This document shows, in pieces, positions 1 through 11,500 of a DNA stretch of 64,000 bases. Under the pieces are notes generated by a model. The model saw only the letters and a list, made by a program, of their open reading frames with translations, was not told the origin of the DNA and ran no database searches. A program made the position numbers and the translations under genes. Numbering within the stretch: the first letter of the stretch is position 1; the number at the start of each line of letters is the position of its first letter. The DNA is from Pratylenchus scribneri (Eukaryota > Nematoda > Chromadorea > Rhabditida > Pratylenchidae): positions 2,108,001-2,172,000 of the forward strand of contig JAQSEB010000002.1 of assembly GCA_030063045.1 (NCBI GenBank), written 5' to 3'.

Positions 1-471
1 AACATTTGTTCATTTTGAGTTAGGCCAATGACTTTTTAAATTGACTGACGAACTTTGGAACAAAAGTTCAAATTCACATTTGTCATCCCACCACAAAGGT
101 AATCAATCCATTTCGTCGTTCAAAATGATTCAAAAAATGTGCCATCAGTTCATTCTCAATTTTGGTCGAATATTATTCGATCATCATCACATTCTCCAAT
201 TTCAATTAGAGAATTTGGACTTTTTAGAAAAAAGTTCCATTTTTATAAATTTAAGGAAAATTTTAAAATATATCTTTTTGTCATTCTTAATCTTTCAAAA
301 TATTGTAATTTTTTATTTGCGCAATATTTTTTTGTTGGGTTGGGTATAAAATTACTTTGAAAGTTTTAAATAAAAGAATTCTTTTTTTAACCCCAGACAT
401 TCATCCACTTTTTAAGCTCTTAAATTTCTCTTTGCACATTTTTATTTTCTATCAGAAGAAATTTTACAAAA
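1..471. other. 5' flank, no gene seen
   Basis: AT-rich sequence without a convincing coding exon. The short open frames here have poor codon character and no splice context. Just before the first gene, a pyrimidine-rich stretch ending in ATCAG lies about 17 bases upstream of the ATG and could be a trans-splice acceptor. Confidence 0.6.
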
Positions 472-1786
472 ATGTCCCTGGTTTTGCTAAAAATCAATGG
501 AGAACTTAAATGCCGAGCCGTGATTGCCACCAATTTTAGCCATTCATTTTGTGCCTCTTCCCTTGTGAAATCACAAAAATTGCAGGCAATAATATTTTAA
601 AATGAATAATATTTTTAAACAAAATTTGGGAATGCGAATTTAATTATTTAAAAAATTGTTTATATATGCTGACATTTTTATTCAACATTAAAATCAATTT
701 TATATAAAAAAATTTCAGTAAATTTTATTATTACAGCACCGTGAAATGGCCAAACAACCAAAGGCAACAACCAGTGATGGCACCCCAATTGAATTCATTG
801 GTGCAGCATTGGTTCAGATCGAATTTGGTAAATGTATTAAATTTTTAAACTTTACGCTCTGTCTTACAGTAGGGAGGAGGGAAGATGGTTACTGGTGAGA
901 GAATTGTAAATGTTCAATAGAAACAGGAGAGCGTATAGCGGATAAAGAAATGGATAGACACTATTCCCCTAAATATTTGGACAAAAAATAAGAAATGCAT
1001 GAAATTGGTACCTTTTGTGCCCCTTCCAACGCATCTGCAATTTGATGAAATTTAATTATAGATAGAAATTATTTTTCCAATTAAAATATTCAGTCAGTAT
1101 TGTGGATAATTCCTCTGGAAATCAATTATTTATAAAAAAAATTTAAAAATTTCATTAATTACAAATTTATTAATTTAAAATTTAAATGTCAGTTTAAATG
1201 TCAGTTTTTACTAAAGCAAAACATTTCTGAAATAAAAATTTTAATTAAAATATATATTGTTGAATAAAAATTTAAAATTATTGAACATTTTATATCATAA
1301 ATAATTATTTCAAAATAAAATTTTTATTTGAAAAGGTCCATGGAAAAGTGATGGCCAAATTCCGTTGCCAATTGCATTGGATTGTCCGGCCGACATTCTC
1401 ATTGGCGACGATTTGATCAAAGTAATAATAATAAGAGATGAAATGAAAATTTTTATAAATAATATTTTTAGAAAATTAGCAAGGAATTTCCAGTCAAATT
1501 TGAATTCTACAAAAATGCGGTCAATATTGGAGGCACCCGGGTTTCCATGGTGTATTTTGAAATTTTGATAATAAATTACATTTTTTCGATTATATAGCTT
1601 GATCCATTGGCTGAGGAGGAGAAATTCATGTCCGTGGTTGTGGTGGATCGAGAGACCAAAAAGGAGGTTGGAGTAGAGACTTGGAAAAAGGGAAATGTTC
1701 GTGGCCCAGTCGGACCCCTCCGTGTCCCATCACTTTATGGCAATCGGGGCAGAAGGCACACATGCGCGAATATTAATGAATTTTAA
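472..1786 (+). CDS. Degenerate retropepsin-like protein
   Basis: Five-exon model (472-585, 737-827, 1336-1421, 1472-1549, 1598-1786), 185 residues, all phases consistent. Intron 1 begins CAG|GCAATA, a GC donor. The protein resembles a retroviral-type or DUF1758-type aspartic protease domain. The N-terminal strand-loop reads RAVIATNFSHSF (residues 15-26), where active families have an Asp-Thr/Ser-Gly-Ala core. Later ADILIGDDLI (87-96) matches the conserved hydrophobic-Gly segment near the C-terminal end of such domains. The catalytic Asp is Ala19 and the following Gly is Asn21, so proteolysis is not expected. No reverse transcriptase or integrase lies nearby, and the introns argue against a young retroelement. 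It could be a transposon-derived host gene or a binding domain. Family assignment is moderate; the exon structure is stronger. Confidence 0.62.
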
Positions 1787-2527
1787 TTTTATTTAAAATA
1801 AATCATGAAATTGAATGTTGAAAAAAATGTGACGAATATTTGATGGCTTGTAATAAAATTTTTAATTTTGTAATTTTTATTGAATTGTAAATATTTATCC
1901 ATTTTACGATTTGCTAATATTTCCCAGTTAAAAATATTTGCGTTTGCGTCAAAATCCATCACTGATGAGCCTATTTTTGACAAACAATTTGCACACAAAA
2001 ATATTTTTATTAATCCATCCGAATGACACTTTGGGCAATTAAATGCGAGCAAAATACACAAAAACAACTTTTCCTAAATTTGTACAATATTTGTTAATCT
2101 CATTTATAATGGTTTTTGGTTTTCGCGGTTTGCGGCCTAAAATAAAATTACCTATAGCCCGTTAAATTCACGTGAGGTGGAATGACTAATCTCCTCCTTC
2201 TCCATTTATTTCATTCATTCAATTGTTGTTAGGCGCATAAATTCATTCTCGAAAAGTGGACCTTTTTGGAGGTGTATTCATTTTCCAACTAATTTATTAG
2301 GGCAAAAAGTTTAATAAATATTTTTAATTTCTCAAGAATAATTCTCATTTTTTAAAAAATTTTTATTAGAAATATTTCTAAGTACATATACATATAATAA
2401 AAAATAAAAAGATGTCAGTCACAAATTTAATTTAATTTTTAACCATATTTTTCCTTCCTTTATATTTAGAATAAAACCTAAATTTTGCAATATTTCTAAT
2501 TTTAAATTCATCTGCAAATACCCAAAA
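1787..2527. other. Intergenic, no gene seen
   Basis: AT-rich spacer between the retropepsin-like gene and the first Gln-rich secreted-protein gene. No supported exon or repeat was found. Open frames on the minus strand lack codon bias and splice context. Confidence 0.55.
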
Positions 2528-2967
2528 ATGACCCATTTCGTTGGAATACTTGCTGGAATTTTCCTTTTGCTGGCACCTATTTTTCCTCATTTGAATCGGC
2601 AGAAATCAATGTGGTAAAAATTTATGAATTAAATAATATATAATTAAACTAAAAATAAGCCGAATTTTTTAATTATTTTATATTTATTCTGTAATAATCT
2701 TAAAATTATTTTAAATTATAATTTCACTTCCAGAATACCCAACAACAAATCCAAAATTTGGAGGCTCAACGTCAACGTGTTCAGGCCAGCATTGAAGCCA
2801 ACCGTCAGAATTTGCAAAATTGCCAAGGGCCAACATGCGATGCCATTCGCCAATCCCTCCAAGCGGACCAAAAACAATTGGATGTAATCAATCAACAATT
2901 GCAAAATGCACAGTCATTCCAACAAGTTGAAAACCAAAATGCCGGAAGATTTGGTGGTGGTCGTTGA
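2528..2967 (+). CDS. Small secreted Gln-rich protein 1, frame broken in exon 1
   Basis: Two exons: 2528-2613 (signal-peptide-like MTHFVGILAGIFLLLAP) and 2734-2967 (77 residues). Exon 2 is Gln/Asn-rich, probably helical, with the motif NCQGPTC, and is clearly related to the protein at 3990-4354. The ATG frame of exon 1 does not join exon 2: the phases differ by one base and the join would make a stop. A second frame at the end of exon 1 (SAEINV) does run into exon 2 in phase, matching the signal cleavage region of the paralog. So there is a one-base insertion, a two-base deletion or a sequencing error inside the signal peptide. The function is unknown; a secreted, perhaps effector-type, protein is a guess. 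Confidence 0.55.
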
Positions 2968-3989
2968 GAAGAATGATGATTGAAAAATGCACAAAATGAA
3001 ATTATTAAAAAAGAATATATTTTCTCTATGAAGATAGAAAATAATTCCTTAATTTATTGAAATAATTTTGAATAAATTTACTATCTGCTGGTTATATGGA
3101 ATTTGAATAAAAATAAATTAGGTACTTTATTTGGTAATAGAATGTGTAAAAATGTATTAAAACTGCGATTGTACAATTTGATATCTTCAATTTTGACTAT
3201 TCCTTCTGGCAGTTTGACTCTTTAATTTATTATTGAATTACCGTAAATAAAAAGAAATGATATGGAAATGGAAGGAAATATTCTTTTTTTGTGCTGATCT
3301 GTACAGAAAACAAAAACATTAACGATCAAAGGGAGGTTTTGAGATCAAATAAAATTGGCAAATTAAAAATTTCATTTATTGGATTTTCCAACAGTTTTTG
3401 CCTGAATTTTCATCAAAAGTAAATGCATTCATTTATTTCTTGTCAAATTGGATACACTCTCTCTTGCCCATTTTGAAATGGCTAATTGTATTTAAAAAAG
3501 TAGAAATTTAGTAAATTTTTTCTGCAAAATAAAATTTTCATCCAATTTCAATTGGATTACCTATTTTGGGAGATTATATTTGCAAAAAAATGATGAAAAT
3601 ATTCACTAATTTATTTCATAATTTTATGGTTGAACAAAATAAACAATGCACAATAATTGTAAAATGATCAAATGTATTAAAACGGACTAGTTAATAGTAA
3701 ATAGGCAGAGAATAAAACTCACAAATATTTACAACCACAGTAAATTTAATTGGTGAACTAATTATGGATTATGGGTTTGAGAGAATATTTAAAATGGTCA
3801 ATCGTAAAATGAAAAATTTATTTCTCCCAATTATTTTTATTCAATAATACTTCTCACATGCCTATTATTCTATTATATGTAATATATAATAGAAAATGTT
3901 TAAATAATATATTAATTATATTTTTATGAATTTTAGATTCCCATTCGAAAAAAGTTACAAAAATTTATTCAACTTCTTAAGCAAATAAA
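2968..3989. other. Spacer between the two Gln-rich paralogs
   Basis: About 1 kb of AT-rich sequence separating the paralogous genes. No exon found. The octamer ACCGTAAA near 3240 resembles the terminal sequence of the MITE family seen at 6268 and 38417, but no partner end is visible here. Confidence 0.5.
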
Positions 3990-4354
3990 ATGCTCAAATT
4001 AATTGGACTCATTTTGTTGTTCAATTTATTCACCAAAATCAATTCGGAAACGGACGATGTTGTGGTGAATTTTTCAAATTTCTTAAAAATTAATATTTTT
4101 ACATTTAATAGAATCCTCAAGAGGAAGTTCAAAATTTGGAAAATGAACGCCAAAATTTGCGGCAAAAAATTGAACAAGACCAACAAAATGTGCAAAATTG
4201 CCAAGGCCCTCAATGCCAAGAAGCTCAGCAAACACTTCAAGAAGATCAAGAGGATCAACGCTTATTGGAAACAATTGCCCAACAAGTGCAAAATGGCCAG
4301 CTCCCAAAACCAGATCCAAACCAACAGCAACAAAATGATGGGGGGAACAAATAA
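3990..4354 (+). CDS. Small secreted Gln-rich protein 2
   Basis: Two exons, 3990-4064 and 4112-4354, joined in phase 0, giving 105 residues. The first 19 residues (MLKLIGLILLFNLFTKINS) form a clear signal peptide. The mature part is very Gln/Asn/Glu-rich with heptad-like spacing, suggesting a coiled coil, and has one C-x4-C motif (NCQGPQC). It ends in a Gln/Asn/Gly tail. The same layout occurs in the gene 1 kb upstream: signal exon, phase-0 intron, QNL-rich helix, NCQGPxC, second helix. This marks a tandem duplicate. I recognise no named family. Secretion is well supported by the sequence; the biological role is unknown. Confidence 0.75.
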
Positions 4355-4634
4355 ATATGAGTGAATTTTTGTGAGGCGAATTATATTTAATTTTTATTTT
4401 ATGATATTTTTCACTGCATAATAAAATTTCTATAATAAATTATTCGTACTATAAATTTAATAATACATAAATTTTTGGGAAATATTAATGCGGTTTTAAA
4501 TAGTTTAAATGAAATGAATTAATAAAATTTTGCATTTTAAAATAATTGTGATATTAACTAATAAGAGTTTCTTTTTCTGTGGAATTAATTAAATTGGTAA
4601 CCATTTAATTTTGTCATTATCAAATATTCCATAT

Positions 4635-7600
4635 TCAAATTCCAACTTCTCCCAAATTTTCTCGTGTTTGATTGGCCGCCCCTCTGCGCACTTCCGGCAA
4701 TTCAATTCGTTCCATCCGTTCACGCATTGCATCCAATTGTTCAATGTCAACTTGTTCTGAAAAATATTCAAAAATTATAAAGAATAAATATATATAATCT
4801 TAATAATATTTTTTCCAAAAAAATTACTATTTATAAGAAGCGAAATGATGGCCGGTTCCAACATTTCGCGATGGAATTTGAACCGTCTAAGCAAACTTTG
4901 TTGTTTATGATAATAGGAAGTTTCCGTGAAAAATGCGAAAAGTGATAAAGAAATGCCTAGGACGAACAAGAAGAAAATGCCGAACATCGAGGCAACATCT
5001 TTATTAACAAAATATCCAATTTTTAAGTCAAAAATTACCCAATGGCTTCAATTCAATTTGGTCATCCGCCACTAGGCCTGTCTTTTTGCCGAACATTGTC
5101 AGTGAATGGCTATAAAATTTTGTATCAGAATTTGGACTGAAAATTCTGGGGAAAATTGAATTTTGAATTTTCCCTTAGGCGGAATTCACCCATTGCAATC
5201 ATCGGTGGGGCCATAGTCCAATTTGAAGCCATATTTCATGTATTTTCGATATGTTCGACGGATGAAGTCACGGTTCATTACAATCGCTTTATTCTTTAAA
5301 TATTAAATTTTAAAATTATTTTTTATTAAATTAAATTTTACCAATGCCCTTGCCACTGTTGAATTTTTGGAGAACATAAAATGGGATGGCATCCTAGGCA
5401 GTCCTTCACCCACCAATGCCAAATTGCAGCGATGGCGAACATAAATCTGAAAAATAATATTTTTTAATGCTCAATTATACCGTAACAGGGACGGGCGCAA
5501 TTGCGTTTTGCGTTTTGCGTTTTTTGCGTTATTTTTGGCCCTTTCGTTGCGTTTTCCGTTTTGCGTAAAAATGGGAAAATTAACGCAAAAAAACGCAAAA
5601 ATGGATAATTTTTAATGGATGAAAGAGGAAAGGAGAAAGAGATAGAATGGAAAGTTAAGAGATTGTTTATGGAAATTTTTCGCTGCGCGGCCATTTTTGG
5701 GCCAAATTTTCCCCTATTGGGGCCATTTTTGGGTCAAATTTTCCCCTATCGGGGCCATTTTTGGACCAAATTTTCCCCTATTGGGGCCATCGCGGGCAAA
5801 ATTTTACGTGGGATCGCAAAATGGTGGTTGTTCTTCCCTCATTGCCGACTATGCTCGGCTTCCAGCCCATTTCCTTATTTAATTCTAGCACTGTGACCTT
5901 TAATTACTATAAATCTATCTTAATCCCGATTTATCCGGCTTAATCCCTTGCAAACACTTGATCTCGGGCTTATTATTCCACTTGACTTCGGCACGCTTCC
6001 CCTTGACCCCAGCACCACAATCTTTTAATTCTTGATCGAAAAATGGAAGAGAATCGAATAAATAACATTTAAATGATGGAAGACAGTTGAATTATGAAAA
6101 TTTAAATTTCTGAATAAAATTTATTTTTTTTGAAAATTGCGTTTTGCGTTATTTGCGTTATTTTTAGCCCTTTCGTTGCGTTTTCCGTTTTGCGTAAAAA
6201 TTTTTTTTGAGATTTTTGCGTTTTGCGTTTTGCGTTCAACGGCTTTGGCACTTTGCGCCCGTCCCTGTACCGTAAATCCTCCAATAGTAGCCATGGGCTA
6301 CCAAATTTCAGAGACCTTCCAAAGGAAGCAGAAATTCAAATTTTACACCTATTTCTACTTAAAAATATGGTAGAGGGTACTATTAAATTGAGGGGGGGGG
6401 GGGTTTATTATAGAGGATTTACGGTAATATAAAAATCACTCACCGCTGTCATGCTATTCTCTTGGATTGGGAAAATATATCCTCCCTTTTCCACATAATC
6501 AATTGCCTCCCAAATTGTGTTCGTTTCCACAATATTATTCCCAATGGCAGCCCGTAATGACTTTTCATGGGATGTGTTCGCGTTTAATAATTCCTCAAAA
6601 TACCTGGAAATAAATTCATTTATTTTAAATAAATTTCCATTAATTCCCAACCAATTTCCTTTGTAATTTGTGACAAATTGATATTTTCGATGGGCCACCA
6701 ATCGGATTAATTCGCCGCCATCCGCAAATGGACTGGGTGGCATCGGTTGAAGCAGGGAGGAAAGTAATAGGGTTTGATACATATCCATGAGGAGACGGCA
6801 TTGCATTATTGTGAATACAAGGAGGGAAAAATTTCCTATAAAAATATTTTAATTAATGATAAAACAATGGATTTTTGAGGAAATTTTTTGAATGTTTTTA
6901 TCGCTGCTAATAAGTTTATTCCAGAAATATGCAAATATTGGCGATTACAAAAAACATATATATGAAATTCAAATATGAATTTTTGATCAAAATTTGGCAT
7001 ATATTGAATTAAATGTTTTATTAGATAAACAAAAACACGAATTATTTAAAACAATGTTTGTAAGATATTAAATGTTCGGATAAAAAAAAATGTTTAGAAA
7101 AACATAAAAAAATGTTTAAAAAGACATATATTTAGAAATACAAAAAAAAAAATATATAGAAAAATATATAAAAATATTTAGAAAAACATTAAATAAGTTC
7201 TAAAACGAATAAAAAAAATATTATTATTCCAAATATAAAATCAAAAATTTATAAATTGAATTTATATGATTTGTGGAATCGCCCACATGTGCATTACCAT
7301 TTGACTTTTGTGTAATTTTACGAAATCGGTTTTTATAAAATTGGCATTGTCATTTTTGAACTAAAAATTTGGACTTGCCTGCAGCGGTCGCAAAATCGAA
7401 TCGGTCCGGTTGATAAAGTTGAAGGCGAACAAGCTTCCAAATAATCTGAAAAATATACAATTCAAATATTTAAATAATTTGTTTTTTTTTTACCTGAAAT
7501 TTGGTATAATGTCCCTCTTTGCGAAGGCCAATTTTAGTTTCCATAGTGGCCAACCAAATGCAATACAATGTTTGTAAAATTAGCATAATTCCCATTGCAA

Positions 7601-8397
7601 TCCATGTGGAATTTCCATAAGGGCTGAATGTGTTCCACATTCGGCTTGAAAAGTCCATCACTCGGCTATGCACCAAATAGTATAATTGGGTCTAAAATTA
7701 AAATAATTTAATTATTATGAATATTTTCTTGGAAAAATTTCAAAAATATTTTTTCCTTTTTTTTTAATTTTATTATAAAAAATAAATTTAAATAAATATT
7801 TTTGATGAAAATATTTATTCGAAATTTTGAAAAAAAAAATGAATTTTACGCTTGTAAGTGGATAGCTGAAAGTGAAATATTCGGCACGCAATTTTGTCTG
7901 CTGAAAGAAGGCGCATACTGTATCGACAGTTCCATTTTGGATGAGCCCAAAAATGCCATCCCAACTGCCATTTACCTTTTGTTTTACAAAATTTATTAAA
8001 ATTAATCGTTTAAATTCACTCACAAAATTGCCCCAATCCATTCGGCCGGGGGCATTCCTGTGGATGACTGGCTCAATCCGCAAATGCGCATATTCCGACA
8101 AATAGTTGATTATCTAATTTATTCTATTTTAAATGTGTCCAAATATTTAATATTTAAATGTTTTATATATTTAATAATAAATTTCGTCTAGCATTATCTT
8201 TTTACTTTGGAATAATTCCATATAAAAATTGTTTTGCCAACTTCAGCACACCACCCTGGGAATGGGCAAGAAATTGTGGGATGCAATGTTGGAAATTTAC
8301 GGCATTCATCGAAAACTTCGGACGGATTATGGGCAAAAAGCACTCGAATTGTTTTGATGTGTTTTTCGGTGAAATCAATGTAAGGATTATTTTCCAT
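4635..8397 (-). CDS. Ionotropic glutamate receptor-like channel (IR type)
   Basis: Twelve exons (8397-8206, 8113-8024, 7975-7850, 7691-7494, 7445-7379, 6835-6652, 6603-6444, 5446-5342, 5293-5190, 5109-5039, 4998-4828, 4756-4635) give 529 residues, all in phase. Intron 5 has a GC donor (CAG|GCAAGT). Order: ligand-binding lobe S1 (GSWDGIFGLIQNG, then FTFSYPLTS), TM1 about 165-187, pore region (IIWKLVRLQLYQPDRFDF), TM2 about 226-247, lobe S2 (GNWYFEELL, CNLALVGEGLP), TM3 about 437-457 and a charged tail. No amino-terminal domain and no SYTANLAA gating motif are present, and the glutamate-binding Arg after PLT is not seen, so this is a divergent chemosensory or orphan IR-like receptor. No signal peptide is visible; a 5' exon may be missing. 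Two nested transposons sit in intron 7. Confidence 0.85.
5478..6426. mobile_element. MITE with TACCGTAAATC termini, interrupted
   Basis: The right end GAGGATTTACGGTA (6413-6426) is the reverse complement of TACCGTAAATCCTC starting at 6268. The element itself is about 159 bases (6268-6426) and has a run of 12 G. Its left end is duplicated at 5478-5485 because another element inserted after the first eight bases. A copy with the same termini lies at 38417-38733. A TA target duplication, as in Tc1/mariner MITEs, is possible but ambiguous because the termini start and end with TA. Confidence 0.6.
5486..6267. mobile_element. hAT-like non-autonomous element
   Basis: A 782-bp element with perfect 15-bp terminal inverted repeats, CAGGGACGGGCGCAA at the left and its reverse complement at the right. 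It is flanked by an exact 8-bp duplication TACCGTAA (5478-5485 and 6268-6275). Termini starting CAGGG and 8-bp duplications are typical of the hAT superfamily. Subterminal zones hold many TTGCGTTT repeats, and 5690-5795 holds three near-identical copies of a 31-bp unit around GGGCCATTTTTGG. No transposase is encoded. It sits in intron 7 of the receptor gene. Confidence 0.8.
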
Positions 8398-8554
8398 TTT
8401 TAGCTTATTTTAAAAAATGAAGAAAGAAATTTAGATTGGTTATTAAATAATTTAGACGTAATGCAATTTGTAAATATAATGCTTTTAAGGGAAATTTCGT
8501 ACCTTTTTGCGGATTATGGATTTTTGGAAACATTTTTTGCTCCAACATTGGTGG

Positions 8555-11500
8555 CTATTCTCTCAAATGGAATGGAATCACCGTGTGCGTCAATTGCCGT
8601 TCATTCATGATCGCTTTTGGTGAGTCCACAATCTGCAAAAATGGATATTTTTATAATTTTTGAAAGAATAAATCTAAGAAAAAAATCCTCTCTATTGCAA
8701 TTTACGGTATTCGAATTATAAAATAAATTTCCCAGGGACATTTTCCTTTATTTTCTTACCTCTTCTGATGCTGAAACGACGGCATTGGCTTTTGATGTAG
8801 TAGAATGGATTGAGGGTGTTGGTGGGCATTGTTCGAGTTGTTGTGGATTTTGTTCTTTTTCTTCAAATTTTTCACATTTTCCAGATGATATTTCCATCTT
8901 TTTCGGATCCAATTGATTAATTGAAGTTAATTTTTGTTCGCTATTCTTGCATTCGCCCATTTCTCGATTTTTTCGCTCAATTTTTTGTTTCGTTTTCAAT
9001 TTTCTTTCAAAATTTTGTAATTGTTCCATTTCTTTCGCATTTTGACCATTTTTCAATTTTGCTTCTTTCTTCATTTCCACATTTTTGGTATTTTTATTTC
9101 TCATCCTTTGTTGATCAATTTTTGCCGGAATTTTCGTTCCCATTTTTTCAGTCTTTTGGGTCTCATTTGGCCCTTTCATTACCATTTTTGGCCTAATTTC
9201 TTGTTCATCCTCCGATTCTTTTTCATTTCGGCTGCTGGTACTTTCACAATATTCTTCCTCCATTTGAGTGGAAAGTGAAGGTCTTGAACCGGCAATTTGG
9301 GTGCCAAATCGCATTGAATTTTTTCGTTCCAGAGATCGAGTTCGTTCATGAGAATTGGATGATGGATGGCATAATTGGCTGAATCCAACACTGGATGATC
9401 TTTTGTAGCTTCTGCCGGCACTGGAAAGGCGAGGCGGCGCCATTCGAGGCATTCGCATTTCGACGAAAAGGCCATCTTAAAATAAAATATTTATTCAATT
9501 ATATTTTAAGGTTTATTTTGTCTTTTTCTTAAATAAAATGAGTAAAAAAGGGTTTAATTTATTTAAAATTAATATTTTTATATAAACTAACTTTCATGGA
9601 TTCTGTTTTGTTCATCCGGATTCAATTGATTCCATTCCGTTGAATTCACAATTGAATTGGCATAATGGATCATATGCTGATCCAAAAGATCCAAAAGACG
9701 ACGGCAAAGGCATTTGAAACGCTGGAAAAAAATTTTATTTATTTATTTATTAATATATTTATGAATTAAAATTTTTACCGGATTCCATTCATCCATCAAA
9801 AATTGTTCCCGCCATCCAGCCGAAATAATGGATTGATTACTTCCAAAAATCAATGAGCGATTTGAACCACCAAATGATTGTTGTTGTGACTTTTTCAACG
9901 GAGAATTAGTGCATGAAGATGCTCCAGACAATTCCCTAATTTAATACAATTATTTAAATTAAATATATAAATCAATTAATTAAAAATTGGAATTATTTTA
10001 ATTCGAATCAATGAAAAATAAAATAATTATATTAAATCTATTCAACCTTTCCATTGTTGTCCCGGATTTCTCCTCCAATTGAATTAACAATTCTTTGAGG
10101 GCTAAAAATGATCGAATCGTTGTTTCGGCTGACAATGAATGAATGATGGGAGGCAAAATATCCTCAAGCAGAGTCAAATTCAGGGCCAATCCACGGCCAT
10201 ATGAACTGAAATTAAAATAGAGAATAGATCAAAAAATAATTCATTATTGCCAAAATGCATTGGATTGGATGAGAGAGTCAAGGGAATTGGCCAAAAATTC
10301 GAGGCAATATTCCTCCACATCATTCACTGCTTTCAGCACTTTTTGGGCCATTCCTTGCAATTTTATTCGAGGCAAAGTCAGCTGCAATTTTTCGCATCCC
10401 AAAAGTACATCTATCACATTTTCCTCGTCCACACTTTGCAGAAGGGCATCGCGGCAACGTTTTTGCCAATGATCGGCCAAATGCAGGAAAACACGGCCTT
10501 ATAGGGATATTTAATAATTAAATCAAAAAAAAAATAAATTTATTAAAAATTCCCAATGAATAGTCATTTAATTATTTAATAAATTATATTAAAAAAATTC
10601 TTAATGAAAATTCCAAAATTTAATCAATCATTTTTGCCGATAATTAAAAAAATAAAAATAGAATAAAATATTAACCTTTCCAAATTCTGGTAAAATTTGC
10701 TGCCTGCCAAAGCATTGCTTCATCAAATAAATTTTTCATTTCCTAAAATTAAATAAAAAAAACTATTATAAAATAATCCAAAAATTTTTACAGGGATTTC
10801 CAATTCCATTTTTGGTAAAGCATCGAAAACAGCCGAAACGCAGGATGCACAGGGACGGTGGAAAAAATGGCAAAACTTAAAAAAATTGAATATTTAAATT
10901 AAATATAAATTAAAATTTTGTTTTAATAAGTAATTAATTTTTAAATTAATTATTACGGTGGCTCGAATATGAAGTACAATGAGTCGAATGAAGGAATTAA
11001 TTTTTGTGAATGCGCCCAATTCCACCAATTCCCATAAATCCAACAAATTTTGATCATTTTGAGAAGGCAAATTGCAAATTCCCCCATAAATGAATTGGAG
11101 GAAAAAATGCACGGATGAAGTCCCAAAACGGCGCATTTCAATTTTGCAACGGCGACCAGGGGAAGGGGCAAATTTGAGGGAGGAAATTTGCTGCTAAAAA
11201 CAAATTATTATTTTTTAATAAAATTAAATAAAATTTACTCGAAAAAATTCGGATCCACTGGCCCATAGAATGGCAGTATGGGCCAATTCCTCGCCATCTT
11301 CAGAAATCAATCGGGCATCGGCCAAATCCGCGTCTTCCTCCAAAATTTGCAACAAATCTTCGCCCAATTTGGTGGATGCCATTAGCCCAATTTGCTCGTT
11401 GGTTGGAAATCCAAATGGTTGGAATTCTTGGCCAGGAGTTGGCAAATCGATGGAAGTGAATGAATTTGCGGAGGAAGCACTCAAACGGCGAGCGGCAATT

